A stretch of 64,000 nt of DNA from Amycolatopsis sp. 2-15. GTDB lineage: Bacteria; Actinomycetota; Actinomycetes; Mycobacteriales; Pseudonocardiaceae. Where the stretch lies: NCBI RefSeq assembly GCF_030285625.1, contig NZ_CP127294.1, forward strand, positions 6,108,001 through 6,172,000, given 5' to 3'. This document shows positions 50,545 to 63,839 of the stretch, piece by piece. Below the pieces are notes generated by a model that saw only the letters and a list, made by a program, of their open reading frames with translations, did not search any database and was not told the origin of the DNA. How positions within the stretch are numbered: position 1 is the stretch's first letter; each line of letters begins with the position of its first letter. Position numbers and translations under genes: made by a program.

Positions 50545-52665
50545 ATGGCAGAACACACCGCGACCGTCGAGCACGCGAAAACCCCCGAGTTCCTCACCCG
50601 TGCACGGTCGATCGCGCTGGTGCTGTGGCGACGTGCCCCGTTCACCACAGCCGTCGTCGTCGCCATGGTCGCGCTCGGCCTGGCGACGGGCACGCTGTGG
50701 AGCGCCGTCGAGACGCGCGAGTGGTTCCCGCAGGTGTCCTACGGCCTGCCCTCGCTCCTCGACGGCCGCTGGTGGACGTTCCTCATCGGACCGTTCTTCG
50801 CGCTGAACCCGCTCTTCTACCTCCTGGTGGCCGGCGGGTTCGCCCTGCTCGTCGGCCCGGCCGAAGCGCGGCTGGGCACCCGCCGGACCGCCACGATCGC
50901 CGTCGGGGCGCAGCTGGCCGCCACCCTCGGCGCCGCGCTGATCCTGCTCGCGCTGCGCGGCACCGGCTGGGAGTGGGCGACGCAGCTCGCCGGGCGCACC
51001 GACGTCGGGTTCTCCGCGGGGGCGCTCGCCGTGGTCGCGGTGGTGAGCGCGACCATCCGCTCGCCGTGGCGGCTGCGCTTGCGTGCGCTGCTGTGCGTGT
51101 ACGTCGGGGTGTCCATCCTCTACATCGGCACGCTCGCCGACCTGGAACACCTGCTCGCCGTCGGCCTCACGCTGCCGCTCGCGCGCCGCCTCGCCGGGCC
51201 GAAACGCCTCCGGTCCACGGGCCGCCCGACGCGGCGGGAGTGGCGGCTGCTCGCGGTCACCGGCCTCGTCATCGCGGGCGCGGTGCAGGTCGTGGTGCGC
51301 ATCGCGCCCGGGGTCAGCCCGCTCGGCTCCACGGCGGGCCAGGCCGATTCGGTGCCCGAGCTGGCGATCGTGCTCGTGGTGATCGCGTTGATGATCAACG
51401 GCCTGCGGCGCGGCAAACGCGCGGCGTGGCGGTGGGCGGTCGCACTCGCGTCGCTGATCGTGGCGCTCGGCGTCGTGATCGCCGTGGTCGTGGTCGTCGC
51501 GGAGATCTTCGGCCTGGCCTACACGATCGAAAACGCGTCGTTCCTCATCGCCGACGCCGTGCTCTGGGGCGCCATGCTGACGCTGCTCATCGCGGCGCGC
51601 GGGGCGTTCCGCGTGCCCTCGCGGCGGAAACGGCGCCGCGCGCTCGGCTCCCGCGACGTCGACGGCGCCACCGAACTCCTGCAGCGCCACGGCGGCGGCA
51701 CGCTGTCCTGGATGACGCTCTGGCCGGAGAACTCCCACTTCTTCGGCCCCGACGGCGAGTCCTACCTCGCCTACCGCCGCCACGCCGGCGTCGCCATCGC
51801 CCTCGGCGACCCGATCGGCCCCGACACCGCGGGCACGATCCGGGCGTTCGCCGAGCTGTGCGACAACTCCGGGCTGGTGCCGTGTCTGTTCTCCGTCACG
51901 GAGGAGACCACCGTCGTCACGGACTCGCTCGGCTGGGCCCGCGTGCAGGTCGCCGAGGACACCCTCGTCGACCTCGAGAACCTGGAGTTCCGCGGGAAGG
52001 CGTGGCAGAACGTGCGCTCGGCGCTCAATCGCGCGGTGAAGGAGGGCGTCACCTTCCGCCTGGTGACGCTGGCCGACGAGCCGTGGTCGCTCGTCGCGCA
52101 GGTCCGCGCGATCTCCGAGGAATGGGTGGGGGACAAGGGGATGCCCGAGATGGGCTTCACGCTCGGCGGCGTGGACGAGGCGCTGGACCCGCGCGTGCGC
52201 GTCGGCCTGGCGGTCGACGCCGACGGCGTGGTGCAGGGCGTCACGTCGTGGCTGCCCGTGTACGGCGGTGCCGGGCAGGTCGAAGGCTGGACGCTCGACG
52301 TGATGCGTCGCCGCGGCGACGGGTTCCGGCCCGTGGTGGAGTTCCTCATCGCCTCGTCCTGCCAGGCGTTCCGGACCGAGGGCGCGAAGTTCGTCTCGCT
52401 CTCGGGCGCCCCGTTGGCCCGCGCCCCGGAGGCCCCGCCCGCCGCGCCGCTCGAACGGCTCCTCGACTCGTTCGGCGGAGCGATGGAGCCCTACTACGGG
52501 TTCCGCTCGCTGCACGCGTTCAAGACGAAGTTCAAACCCCGCTACGTGCCGATGTACCTCGCCTACCGCGAGGAAGCCGACCTGCCGCGGATCGGCGTCG
52601 GACTCGCGCGCGCCTACCTGCCGGACGCCTCGCTGGGGTCGCTGGTGCGGATGGGGAAGAACTGA
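50545..52665 (+). CDS. MprF-like membrane protein with DUF2156 acyltransferase domain
   Basis: 706 residues. The N-terminal half has about eight to ten membrane helices; the short loop pattern near the second-third helices (DGRWWTFLIGPFFALNPLFY) is rhomboid-like. The C-terminal half is a soluble GNAT-fold DUF2156 domain (LSWMTLWPENSHFFGPDGES, GVAIALGDPIGPDTAGTIRA, FRGKAWQNVRSALNRAVKEG, MEPYYGFRSLHAFKTKFKPR), the part that in MprF/LysX transfers aminoacyl groups from tRNA to phosphatidylglycerol. Lipid modification at the membrane and cationic peptide resistance are the inferred roles. Weak ribosome site. Confidence 0.85.
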   Translation: MAEHTATVEHAKTPEFLTRARSIALVLWRRAPFTTAVVVAMVALGLATGTLWSAVETREWFPQVSYGLPSLLDGRWWTFLIGPFFALNPLFYLLVAGGFALLVGPAEARLGTRRTATIAVGAQLAATLGAALILLALRGTGWEWATQLAGRTDVGFSAGALAVVAVVSATIRSPWRLRLRALLCVYVGVSILYIGTLADLEHLLAVGLTLPLARRLAGPKRLRSTGRPTRREWRLLAVTGLVIAGAVQVVVRIAPGVSPLGSTAGQADSVPELAIVLVVIALMINGLRRGKRAAWRWAVALASLIVALGVVIAVVVVVAEIFGLAYTIENASFLIADAVLWGAMLTLLIAARGAFRVPSRRKRRRALGSRDVDGATELLQRHGGGTLSWMTLWPENSHFFGPDGESYLAYRRHAGVAIALGDPIGPDTAGTIRAFAELCDNSGLVPCLFSVTEETTVVTDSLGWARVQVAEDTLVDLENLEFRGKAWQNVRSALNRAVKEGVTFRLVTLADEPWSLVAQVRAISEEWVGDKGMPEMGFTLGGVDEALDPRVRVGLAVDADGVVQGVTSWLPVYGGAGQVEGWTLDVMRRRGDGFRPVVEFLIASSCQAFRTEGAKFVSLSGAPLARAPEAPPAAPLERLLDSFGGAMEPYYGFRSLHAFKTKFKPRYVPMYLAYREEADLPRIGVGLARAYLPDASLGSLVRMGKN

Positions 52666-52755
52666 CGGGACAGACGGACACCCGGGCGACTCTTGGCCGT
52701 TTCCCCCTCGACCTGCGCGGACTATGCTCGGGTTGATCAACAGGGAGAGGACGGG

Positions 52756-54042
52756 ATGGCTGAGCAGGTCCTGGTGCGCGGCGAGCAGGTGCGCCGCGTC
52801 GCGGTGGCGAGCGCGATCGGCACGACGATCGAGTGGTACGACTACTTCATCTACAGCACCGCCACCGCGCTGGTGTTCAACAAGCTGTTCTTCCCCTCGC
52901 TCTCACCGGCGTCGGGCACGCTGGCGGCGTTCGCGACGCTCGGCGTGGGCTTCGTCGCGCGGCCGCTGGGCGGGATCGTGTGGGGCCACTTCGGCGACCG
53001 GGTCGGGCGCAAGGCGATGCTGGTCGCGTCGCTCGTCCTGATGGGGCTCGCGACGGCCGCGGTCGGGGTGCTGCCGACGTTCGCGCAGGCCGGCGTGCTC
53101 GCGCCCGTGCTGCTGGTGGTGCTGCGCGTGCTGCAGGGCATCTCGGCCGGCGGCGAGTGGGGCGGCGCGGCCCTGATGGCCGTCGAACACGCGCCCCCGG
53201 GGCGGCGCGGGCGCTACGGCTCGTTCTCCCAGATCGGCGTGCCCGCCGGGCTGATCATCGCGCAGCTGGTGTTCTTCGCGGTGACGAGCTCGCTGTCGCC
53301 GGAGGCCTTCCGGTCGTGGGGCTGGCGGGTGCCGTTCCTGGTCAGTCTCGTGCTGGTGGTCGTGGGCCTGGTGATCCGCCTGCGGGTGGCCGAAAGCCCG
53401 GTGTTCGCGCAGCTGCGGCAGACCGGCGAACGCAGCCGCGTGCCGATCGTCGACGTGCTGCGCCGGCGCCCGCGTGAGGTCACCGTGGCGGCGCTGAGCT
53501 TCATCGCCAACACCGCGCTGGGCTACGTCTTCTTCGCGTACCTGTTGTCCTACGGCACTTCCGTGCTCAAGCTGAGCAGCACCACGATGCTGGTGGAGAT
53601 CATCGTCGGCAGTGTCGTGTGGCTCGTGAGCATCATCGCGGGCGCGATCTGGTCGGACCGCGTCGGGCGAAAACGGGTGTACCTCGTGGGTTCGGTGCTG
53701 CTCGTGGTGTGGTCGATCCCGTTCTTCCTGCTCGTCGACACCCGCCAGCCGTGGCTGCTCGGCGTCGCGGTGGTCGTGCTGAACCTCGGTCTGGGCGCGA
53801 CCTACGGGCCGCAGTCGGCCTTGTTCGCGGAGCTGTTCGAACCGCGCTACCGCTACAGCGGCGCGTCGTTCGCGTACGCCGTGGGTGCGGTGCTGGGCGG
53901 CGGTTTCGCGCCCCTGATCGCGACGGCCCTGCAGACGTCGACCGGCACGTCGCTGTCGGTGTCGCTGTACATGGTGGCGGTCGCGCTGATCAGTCTCGGT
54001 GCGGTGCTCGCGTTTCCGCGCTCACCGGTCACAACAGGCTGA
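52756..54042 (+). CDS. MHS family metabolite:proton symporter (MFS)
   Basis: 428 residues, about twelve helices. Signatures of the metabolite:H+ symporter branch are strong: ASAIGTTIEWYDYFIYSTAT at the N-terminus, RPLGGIVWGHFGDRVGRKAM, QGISAGGEWGGAALMAVEHA and GWRVPFLVSLVLV. These import organic acids (shikimate, proline betaine, alpha-ketoglutarate-like). It stands alone between an MprF-like gene and the CO dehydrogenase block; substrate unknown. ATG after GGGAGAGGAC. Confidence 0.9.
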   Translation: MAEQVLVRGEQVRRVAVASAIGTTIEWYDYFIYSTATALVFNKLFFPSLSPASGTLAAFATLGVGFVARPLGGIVWGHFGDRVGRKAMLVASLVLMGLATAAVGVLPTFAQAGVLAPVLLVVLRVLQGISAGGEWGGAALMAVEHAPPGRRGRYGSFSQIGVPAGLIIAQLVFFAVTSSLSPEAFRSWGWRVPFLVSLVLVVVGLVIRLRVAESPVFAQLRQTGERSRVPIVDVLRRRPREVTVAALSFIANTALGYVFFAYLLSYGTSVLKLSSTTMLVEIIVGSVVWLVSIIAGAIWSDRVGRKRVYLVGSVLLVVWSIPFFLLVDTRQPWLLGVAVVVLNLGLGATYGPQSALFAELFEPRYRYSGASFAYAVGAVLGGGFAPLIATALQTSTGTSLSVSLYMVAVALISLGAVLAFPRSPVTTG

Positions 54043-54071
54043 GATCGACGACGCGCGCGCCGCACAGTGGC

Positions 54072-54326
54072 TCAGGCTGCGGAGTCCAGCTCCAGCACCT
54101 GCGCCCCGGCCGCCGTGAGCTCGGCCGGCACCCACTGCCCGGGCGCGACCGCCCGGACGGGCCGGACGAGCCCGGCGTGCGTGAGCGCGTGCGCGGTGGG
54201 CTGGACGGAGCAGAGCAGGCCGTCGATCCGCAGGTCGGGCTCGCTGCCGGCGCCGAGCTCGGCGCGGCCCGCCGCGACGGCGCGCAACAGCGTGAGTGCC
54301 CGGCCGTTGAGCGGCGTCGGGGTCAT
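54072..54326 (-). CDS. Small hypothetical protein next to the CO dehydrogenase-like operon
   Basis: 84 residues, compact and without Cys clusters beyond one. [20 protein letters not shown] and ALTHAGLVRPVRAVAPGQWV look like a small winged-helix-like fold with TAAGAQVLEL at the end. No function can be given. It lies 63 bp past the large subunit gene on the same strand and is likely the last cistron of that operon. Confidence 0.6.
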   Translation of the reverse strand: MTPTPLNGRALTLLRAVAAGRAELGAGSEPDLRIDGLLCSVQPTAHALTHAGLVRPVRAVAPGQWVPAELTAAGAQVLELDSAA

Positions 54327-54389
54327 GGCGATTCCTTTCCGCGTTCCTCACTGCGAATACGGATCCGCGGCCCCGCCGGTTCATCCCGC

Positions 54390-56731
<2,342 letters not shown>

Positions 56732-56735
<4 letters not shown>

Positions 56736-57205
56736 GAGGGCTCCCCGTCCGGGTGCACGGCCGCCCACCGGATCGAACGGACGATGTTCTCGTAACCGGT
56801 GCAGCGGCACAGCTGCCCGGAGATCGCTTCGCGGATCACGTCCTCGCTCGGATCCGGGTCGTGGTCGAGCAGCCAGCGCGCCGTCATCAGCATGCCCGGG
56901 GTGCAGAACCCGCACTGGATCCCGTGGCACGCCACGAAACCCTGCTGCACGGGGTCGAGCTCCGCACCGTGGCCGAGGTCCTCGACGGTGCGCACCTGCT
57001 TGCCGTCGGCCATCACGGCCAGCACCGTGCACGACTTCACCGGGAGGTCGTCGAGCCACACGACGCAGGTGCCGCAGTTGGAGGTGTCACAGCCCCAGTG
57101 CGTGCCGGTGAGCCCGAGGTCGTCGCGCAGGAGGTGCACGAGCAGCAGGCGCGGCTCGACCGTGCGGCGGTGGGGTTCGCCGTTGACCGTCACCGTGATG
57201 TCCAC
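56732..57205 (-). CDS. coxS: CO dehydrogenase-like small [2Fe-2S] subunit
   Basis: 157 residues. Two [2Fe-2S] sites: GCDTSNCGTCVVW plus VKSCTVL, and [10 protein letters not shown] plus QLCRCTGYENI. Same arrangement as CoxS of M-S-L operons. ATG 57205 is 5 bp from the M-subunit stop. Confidence 0.93.
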
Positions 57206-57210
57206 GCCCG

Positions 57211-58077
57211 TCAGCCTCCGGCCCGTTCCGCCGCCCGGTGCAGCGCCCGGGTGGTGAGCGTGGCGACGAGGTGGCGCTTGTAGTCCACCGGTCCGCGCTG
57301 GTCGGCGGCGGGGGCGCAGTGCCCGGCCGCGATGAACCCGGCCTTCTCGAAGCGTTCCGCCGAAGCGGCGCCACCGCGCAGGAAGTCCTCGGCCTCGGCC
57401 GCCACGAACCGCGGCGCGCCGACCGCGGTGAGCCCGATGCCGGCTTCGGCGACGTCGGCGCCTTCGAGCGCGAGCTCCGCCCCGGCGGCCGCCACCGCCC
57501 AGTCGCCCGCCCGTCGGCCGACCTTCGCGTACGCGCTCCCGCTGCCCTCGCGGATCGGCAGCCGCAGCTCCACGAGCAGCTCGGCCGGACCGACGACCGT
57601 GCTGTAGGGCCCGGTGAAAAACTCGCGCACGGGCACGGTTCGCGTGCCCTCCTCACCGCGGATCACGGCGTTCGCCCGCACCGCGGTGAACGCGGCCGAC
57701 AGGTCCTCCGACGGATCCGCCTGGCACAGGGAACCCCCGATCGTGCCGCGGTTGCGCACGATCGGGTCGGCGATCACCCTCTCGGCATCGGCCAGGATCG
57801 GGAACAACGCGCCGGCCTCGGCGGAGGCGAGCAGCTCCGCGTGCCGCACGAGTGCGCCGATGCGCAGCTCGCCGCCGGAGACCTCGATCCCGGACAGTTC
57901 GGTGAGTTCGTTGACGTCCACCAGCGCTTCGGGCCGGGCCAGGCGCAGCTTCATCATCGGGATCAGGCTGTGCCCGCCCGCGATCACGCGGCTTTCCGGG
58001 CCGTACTTGGCCAGCAGCGCCAGCGCGTGCTCGACGCTCGTGGCCCGCTCGTACTCGAACTGCGCCGGCACCTGCAT
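57211..58077 (-). CDS. coxM: CO dehydrogenase-like medium FAD subunit
   Basis: 288 residues. VIAGGHSLIPMMKLRLARPE and VRNRGTIGGSLCQADPSEDL are the FAD-binding motifs (AGGxS and TIGG); the C-terminal CODH-FAD domain has YAKVGRRAGDWAVAAAGAEL. First gene of the minus-strand operon; its start is 188 bp from the small gene that opens the opposite operon. Confidence 0.92.
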   Translation of the reverse strand: MQVPAQFEYERATSVEHALALLAKYGPESRVIAGGHSLIPMMKLRLARPEALVDVNELTELSGIEVSGGELRIGALVRHAELLASAEAGALFPILADAERVIADPIVRNRGTIGGSLCQADPSEDLSAAFTAVRANAVIRGEEGTRTVPVREFFTGPYSTVVGPAELLVELRLPIREGSGSAYAKVGRRAGDWAVAAAGAELALEGADVAEAGIGLTAVGAPRFVAAEAEDFLRGGAASAERFEKAGFIAAGHCAPAADQRGPVDYKRHLVATLTTRALHRAAERAGG

Positions 58078-58264
58078 GACGGTCGATCGTCCCCGCCGCG
58101 CCAGTCCTCCGCAACAGCGAATTAACCGATGGCCTAATCCGTATGGAGACCGGTTCCGCCCAGTTCGGGGCGGGGTTAAGGAAACGGTTAATCGCGCATT
58201 GTCGCGCCCCTGGTCCGGGTGGAGCATCACGACAGCTGACCAACGGCGGAAGCAGGTGCGCGTC
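58078..58264. promoter_or_regulatory. Divergent promoter region of two form I type operons
   Basis: A 187-bp gap, locally AT-rich. ATTAACCG (58121-58128) and CGGTTAAT (58185-58192) are exact inverses 56 bp apart; ATTA-N10-TAAT lies at 58121-58138, a layout seen in LysR-type sites (T-N11-A), and GGTTAA occurs twice at 58174 and 58186. Likely a shared regulator site for both directions. Confidence 0.55.
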
Positions 58265-58501
58265 ATGCGGATCGAGTCCGACGGGCACAGCCGCGGCAAC
58301 CCCCGGCTGTTCGAGCTCGTCGAGGACGCACCGAAGCAGGGCCCGAGCCCGACCGTGTGGGCGTGGCCCGACCTCGTGGACTTCCTGAAGGTGGCGGGCC
58401 GTCCGGTCGCCGGGCCCTGGCCACCGCACCAACGGCCGCGCCAGGACCCCGAAGAGGACACACTGCCCACGGCCGTGGCCGAACCTCCCGAGAAAGCCTG
58501 A
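58265..58501 (+). CDS. Small hypothetical protein leading the right cox operon
   Basis: 78 residues, unrecognised. Sequence reads MRIESDGHSRGNPRLFELVE then VWAWPDLVDFLKVAGRPVAG and a Pro-rich end. Third codon positions are strongly G/C as in real genes here, and it ends 9 bp before the coxM start, so it is probably translated and co-transcribed. No membrane helix, Cys site or known domain. Confidence 0.65.
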   Translation: MRIESDGHSRGNPRLFELVEDAPKQGPSPTVWAWPDLVDFLKVAGRPVAGPWPPHQRPRQDPEEDTLPTAVAEPPEKA

Positions 58502-58510
58502 GGGGCCGGC

Positions 58511-59374
58511 GTGTACCCGTCCCGGTTCCGCTACGAAGCACCCCGTTCCCTGGCCGAGGCGCTCGACCTGCTGCGCACCGGCGACGAGGCCAAGGTCCTC
58601 GCCGGCGGACAGAGCCTGGTCCCGCTGATGAAACTCCGCTTCGCCGCGCCCGGGCTCGTCGTCGACATCAACAACGTTCCCGGCCTGGCCCACCACGAGC
58701 TCGACGCCGAGGGCAACCTCCACGTCGGCGCGCTGTGCCGGCACGCCGACCTCGAACGCTCGCAGCTGCTCAAGGCCGTGCAGCCGACGATGGCCGCGGC
58801 GGCTCCGCTGATCGCCGACCCCATCGTGCGCAACCGCGGCACGCTCGTCGGTTCGTTGTGCCACGCCGATCCCCAGGGCGACTGGGCTTCGGTGGTGCTG
58901 GCGCTCGACGGGGCGATCGTCGCGGAAGGACCCGCGGGCCGGCGAACGATCGCCGCGCGCGACTTCGTGCTCGGCCCGTTCCAGAACGCGCTGGCGCCCG
59001 ACGAGATCGCCGTGGAGGCCGTCATTCCCGCGCCCCGCGGCACGCCCGCGGGCGGTTACCTCAAGCTGGAACGCCGCGTCGGCGACTTCGCCACCGTCGG
59101 GGTCGCGGTGGCGGTGGAGACGCAGGCGGACATGGTCACCCGCGCCGGTATCGCCCTCACCGGCGTCGGCGGCTCGACGATCGAAGCCACTGACGCCGAG
59201 CACGCGCTCGTGGGCGGTGCCCTGACGCCCGACCGCGTGGCGGAGGCCGCGGACCTGGCCGCCGCGGCGGCGCGCCCGAAGACCGACCACCGCGGCACGG
59301 CCGAGTTCAAGCGGCACCTGGTGCGCACGTTCGTGGTGCGCGCGCTGGGCCGCACCGGGGAGGAAGCGGCATGA
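58511..59374 (+). CDS. coxM: CO dehydrogenase medium FAD subunit
   Basis: 287 residues, GTG after GAGGGG. FAD motifs [20 protein letters not shown] and [28 protein letters not shown]-domain with [20 protein letters not shown]. Stop-start overlap of four bases with coxS. M-S-L order matches genuine form I CO dehydrogenase operons. Confidence 0.93.
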   Translation: MYPSRFRYEAPRSLAEALDLLRTGDEAKVLAGGQSLVPLMKLRFAAPGLVVDINNVPGLAHHELDAEGNLHVGALCRHADLERSQLLKAVQPTMAAAAPLIADPIVRNRGTLVGSLCHADPQGDWASVVLALDGAIVAEGPAGRRTIAARDFVLGPFQNALAPDEIAVEAVIPAPRGTPAGGYLKLERRVGDFATVGVAVAVETQADMVTRAGIALTGVGGSTIEATDAEHALVGGALTPDRVAEAADLAAAAARPKTDHRGTAEFKRHLVRTFVVRALGRTGEEAA

Positions 59375-59889
59375 CGACCGTCCACGAGATCCACGAGGAA
59401 GCCACCGGCGACGTCCCGATCCGCCGGATCACCATCACGGTCAACGGCGAGCGCCGCGTGGTGGAGTGCGAACCGCGGTTGCTGCTCGCGCACCTGCTGC
59501 GCCAGGGCCTGCGCCTCACCGGCACGCACCTGGGCTGCGACACGACCAACTGCGGCGCGTGCACCGTGCTCGTCGACGGTCGCGCGGTGAAGTCGTGCAC
59601 GATGCTCGCGGTGCAGGCCGACGGGCACGAGGTCACCACCGTCGAGGGGCTCGCCACGGCGAGCGAGCTGCACCCGCTGCAGGAGGGCTACCGCGAGGAA
59701 CACGGCCTGCAGTGCGGCTTCTGCACGCCGGGGATGATGCTCTCGGCCAAGGCCCTGCTCGACGAGAACCCGGATCCGTCCGAAGAGGACGTCCGCTGGG
59801 CGCTGTCGGGGAACCTGTGCCGCTGCACGGGTTACCAGAACATCGTGAAGTCGGTGCTGTGGGCCGCCGCCAAGCTACGGTCCGAATAG
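59371..59889 (+). CDS. coxS: CO dehydrogenase small [2Fe-2S] subunit
   Basis: 172 residues with an extra N-terminal 17 residues before the ferredoxin domain. Cluster motifs [13 protein letters not shown] plus VKSCTML, and [11 protein letters not shown] plus [14 protein letters not shown]. Electron transfer between the Mo-Cu site and FAD. Confidence 0.93.
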   Translation: MTTVHEIHEEATGDVPIRRITITVNGERRVVECEPRLLLAHLLRQGLRLTGTHLGCDTTNCGACTVLVDGRAVKSCTMLAVQADGHEVTTVEGLATASELHPLQEGYREEHGLQCGFCTPGMMLSAKALLDENPDPSEEDVRWALSGNLCRCTGYQNIVKSVLWAAAKLRSE

Positions 59890-59899
59890 GAGGTTCGAC

Positions 59900-62290
<2,391 letters not shown>

Positions 62291-62291
62291 G

Positions 62292-63251
62292 GTGCCTGAG
62301 ATGCCTGAACTGTCCACGATGCACTCACCTGACGGCTGGGACTTCCTAGCCCACGCCGGCGAGCTGGCCCGCCGCGGTGAGGCGTTCGCGCTCGCGACCG
62401 TGGTGTGGCGCCAGGGTCCGTCGTCGGGCAAGCAGGGCTGCCGCGCGATCATCACGGCCGAGGGCGAGCTGCGCGGGTGGATCGGCGGCGCGTGTGCCGA
62501 GCCGACGGTGATCCGTGAGGCCCAGCAGGCGCTCGTCGAAGGCACCCCGCGGTTGCTGCTGCTCGGTTCGCCGGAGCAGTTCGGCGCGGCGGTGCCCGAG
62601 GGCATGACGGTGGTGCCGATCTCGTGCCAGAGCGAGGGTGCCCTGGAGGTGTACATCGAGCCGGTGCGGCCCGTACCGCACCTGGTGGTGGTCGGACGCT
62701 CGCCGATGGCCCACACACTGGTGGAGCTGGCGGGTTCGCTCGGCTGGCACGCGCAGCTCGTCGGACACACCGAGCTGGACGTGGTGATCGAGAGGTCCTT
62801 CGTGGTCGTGGCGACGCAGGGCCACCACGACGAGGAGTCGGTGGAACGGGCGCTGGCCGCACGACCGGCGTACGTCGGGCTCGTCGGTTCACGCCGCCGC
62901 GGGGCGAGCGTGCTCGGTTACCTCGCCGACCGCGGGGTGGCGGCCGACGAGCTGGACCGCGTGCAGGTGCCGGCCGGGCTGGACCTCGGCAGCGTGTCGC
63001 ACCGGGAGATCGCCGTGGCGATCCTGGCCGAGCTCGTGCGGATCCGGGCGGCCCGCGGAGTGCCGCCCGGGCCGGCCTGCGCTGCCGAGCCGGACTCGGC
63101 GACGACTGTCGACCCCGTGTGCGGCATGACCGTGGCGGTCGACGACCCGGTGGCGTTCGAGGGCCGCGAGTACAGCTTCTGCTGCGCCAGCTGCCGCGTG
63201 GCGTTCCTGCGCGACCCCGGCGCGTACGCCAAGAAGGAGAGCCGATGCTGA
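62292..63251 (+). CDS. XdhC/CoxI family maturation protein fused to a YHS domain
   Basis: 319 residues from GTG 62292 (ATG 62301 is possible). N-terminal XdhC-CoxI domain (VVWRQGPSSGKQGCRAIITA, WIGGACAEPTVIREAQQALV), then the Rossmann XdhC_C half (HLVVVGRSPMAHTLVELAGS, YVGLVGSRRRGASVLGYLAD, VSHREIAVAILAELVRIRAA). The last 50 residues form a YHS metal-binding domain: VDPVCGMTVAVDDPVAFEGR followed by YSFCCASCRVAFLRDP. XdhC proteins insert sulfurated Mo cofactor; YHS domains bind soft metals including copper. Fusion next to a Mo-Cu enzyme suggests help with Cu or S handling (inference). Confidence 0.85.
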   Translation: MPEMPELSTMHSPDGWDFLAHAGELARRGEAFALATVVWRQGPSSGKQGCRAIITAEGELRGWIGGACAEPTVIREAQQALVEGTPRLLLLGSPEQFGAAVPEGMTVVPISCQSEGALEVYIEPVRPVPHLVVVGRSPMAHTLVELAGSLGWHAQLVGHTELDVVIERSFVVVATQGHHDEESVERALAARPAYVGLVGSRRRGASVLGYLADRGVAADELDRVQVPAGLDLGSVSHREIAVAILAELVRIRAARGVPPGPACAAEPDSATTVDPVCGMTVAVDDPVAFEGREYSFCCASCRVAFLRDPGAYAKKESRC

Positions 63252-63829
63252 TCCGCAACCAGTTCGAGGTCGCGCAGCCCGTGGACAAGGTCTGGCGGTT
63301 CTTCGCCGACGTCCCGGTCGTGGCGACGTGCCTGCCCGGCGCCGAGCTGACCGAGGACCTCGGCGACGAGCGCTACCGCGGCCGCGTGAGCATCCGGATG
63401 GGACCGGTGTCGCTGCGCTTCGACGGCGTCGCCGCCATCACCGAACGCGACGACGAGGCCCGGCGGATCGTGGTCGACGCGAGCGGCGCCGACGAGCGCG
63501 GCCGGGGCCAGGCGGCCATGATCGTCACGGCGAAGCTGGCCCGCGCCGCTTCGGGTACGCGCGTCGACGTCGACCAGGACCTGCAGGTCTCCGGCGCCGC
63601 CGCGCAGTACGGGCGCGGCATGATCGCCGACGTCTCCTCGGTGCTGATGCGCGAGTTCGCCACCAACCTGCAGGCCGCCATCGCGCGCGCCGAACGCGGG
63701 GAGACGGCGGCGGCGCGTCACGCGGCGGCCCCGGCCCGTGGCTTCACCATCGGCCTGCAGGCGACGCTCATGGCGCTGAAACGCGTGTTCCGCCGGTTCT
63801 TCGCGTCCTATCCGAGCACCCCGGCCTGA
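63245..63829 (+). CDS. coxG: CoxG family (SRPBCC fold) membrane-association protein
   Basis: 194 residues. SRPBCC/CoxG core: QPVDKVWRFFADVPVVATCL-PGAELTEDLGDERYRGRVSI, then GAAAQYGRGMIADVSSVLMR. The C-terminal tail beyond residue 150 is Ala-rich and basic (GLQATLMALKRVFRRFFASY) and probably amphipathic, matching CoxG's role as membrane anchor for CO dehydrogenase. Overlaps the XdhC-YHS stop (ATG inside CGATGC). Confidence 0.88.
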   Translation: MLIRNQFEVAQPVDKVWRFFADVPVVATCLPGAELTEDLGDERYRGRVSIRMGPVSLRFDGVAAITERDDEARRIVVDASGADERGRGQAAMIVTAKLARAASGTRVDVDQDLQVSGAAAQYGRGMIADVSSVLMREFATNLQAAIARAERGETAAARHAAAPARGFTIGLQATLMALKRVFRRFFASYPSTPA

Positions 63830-63839
63830 GGAGGCAACC

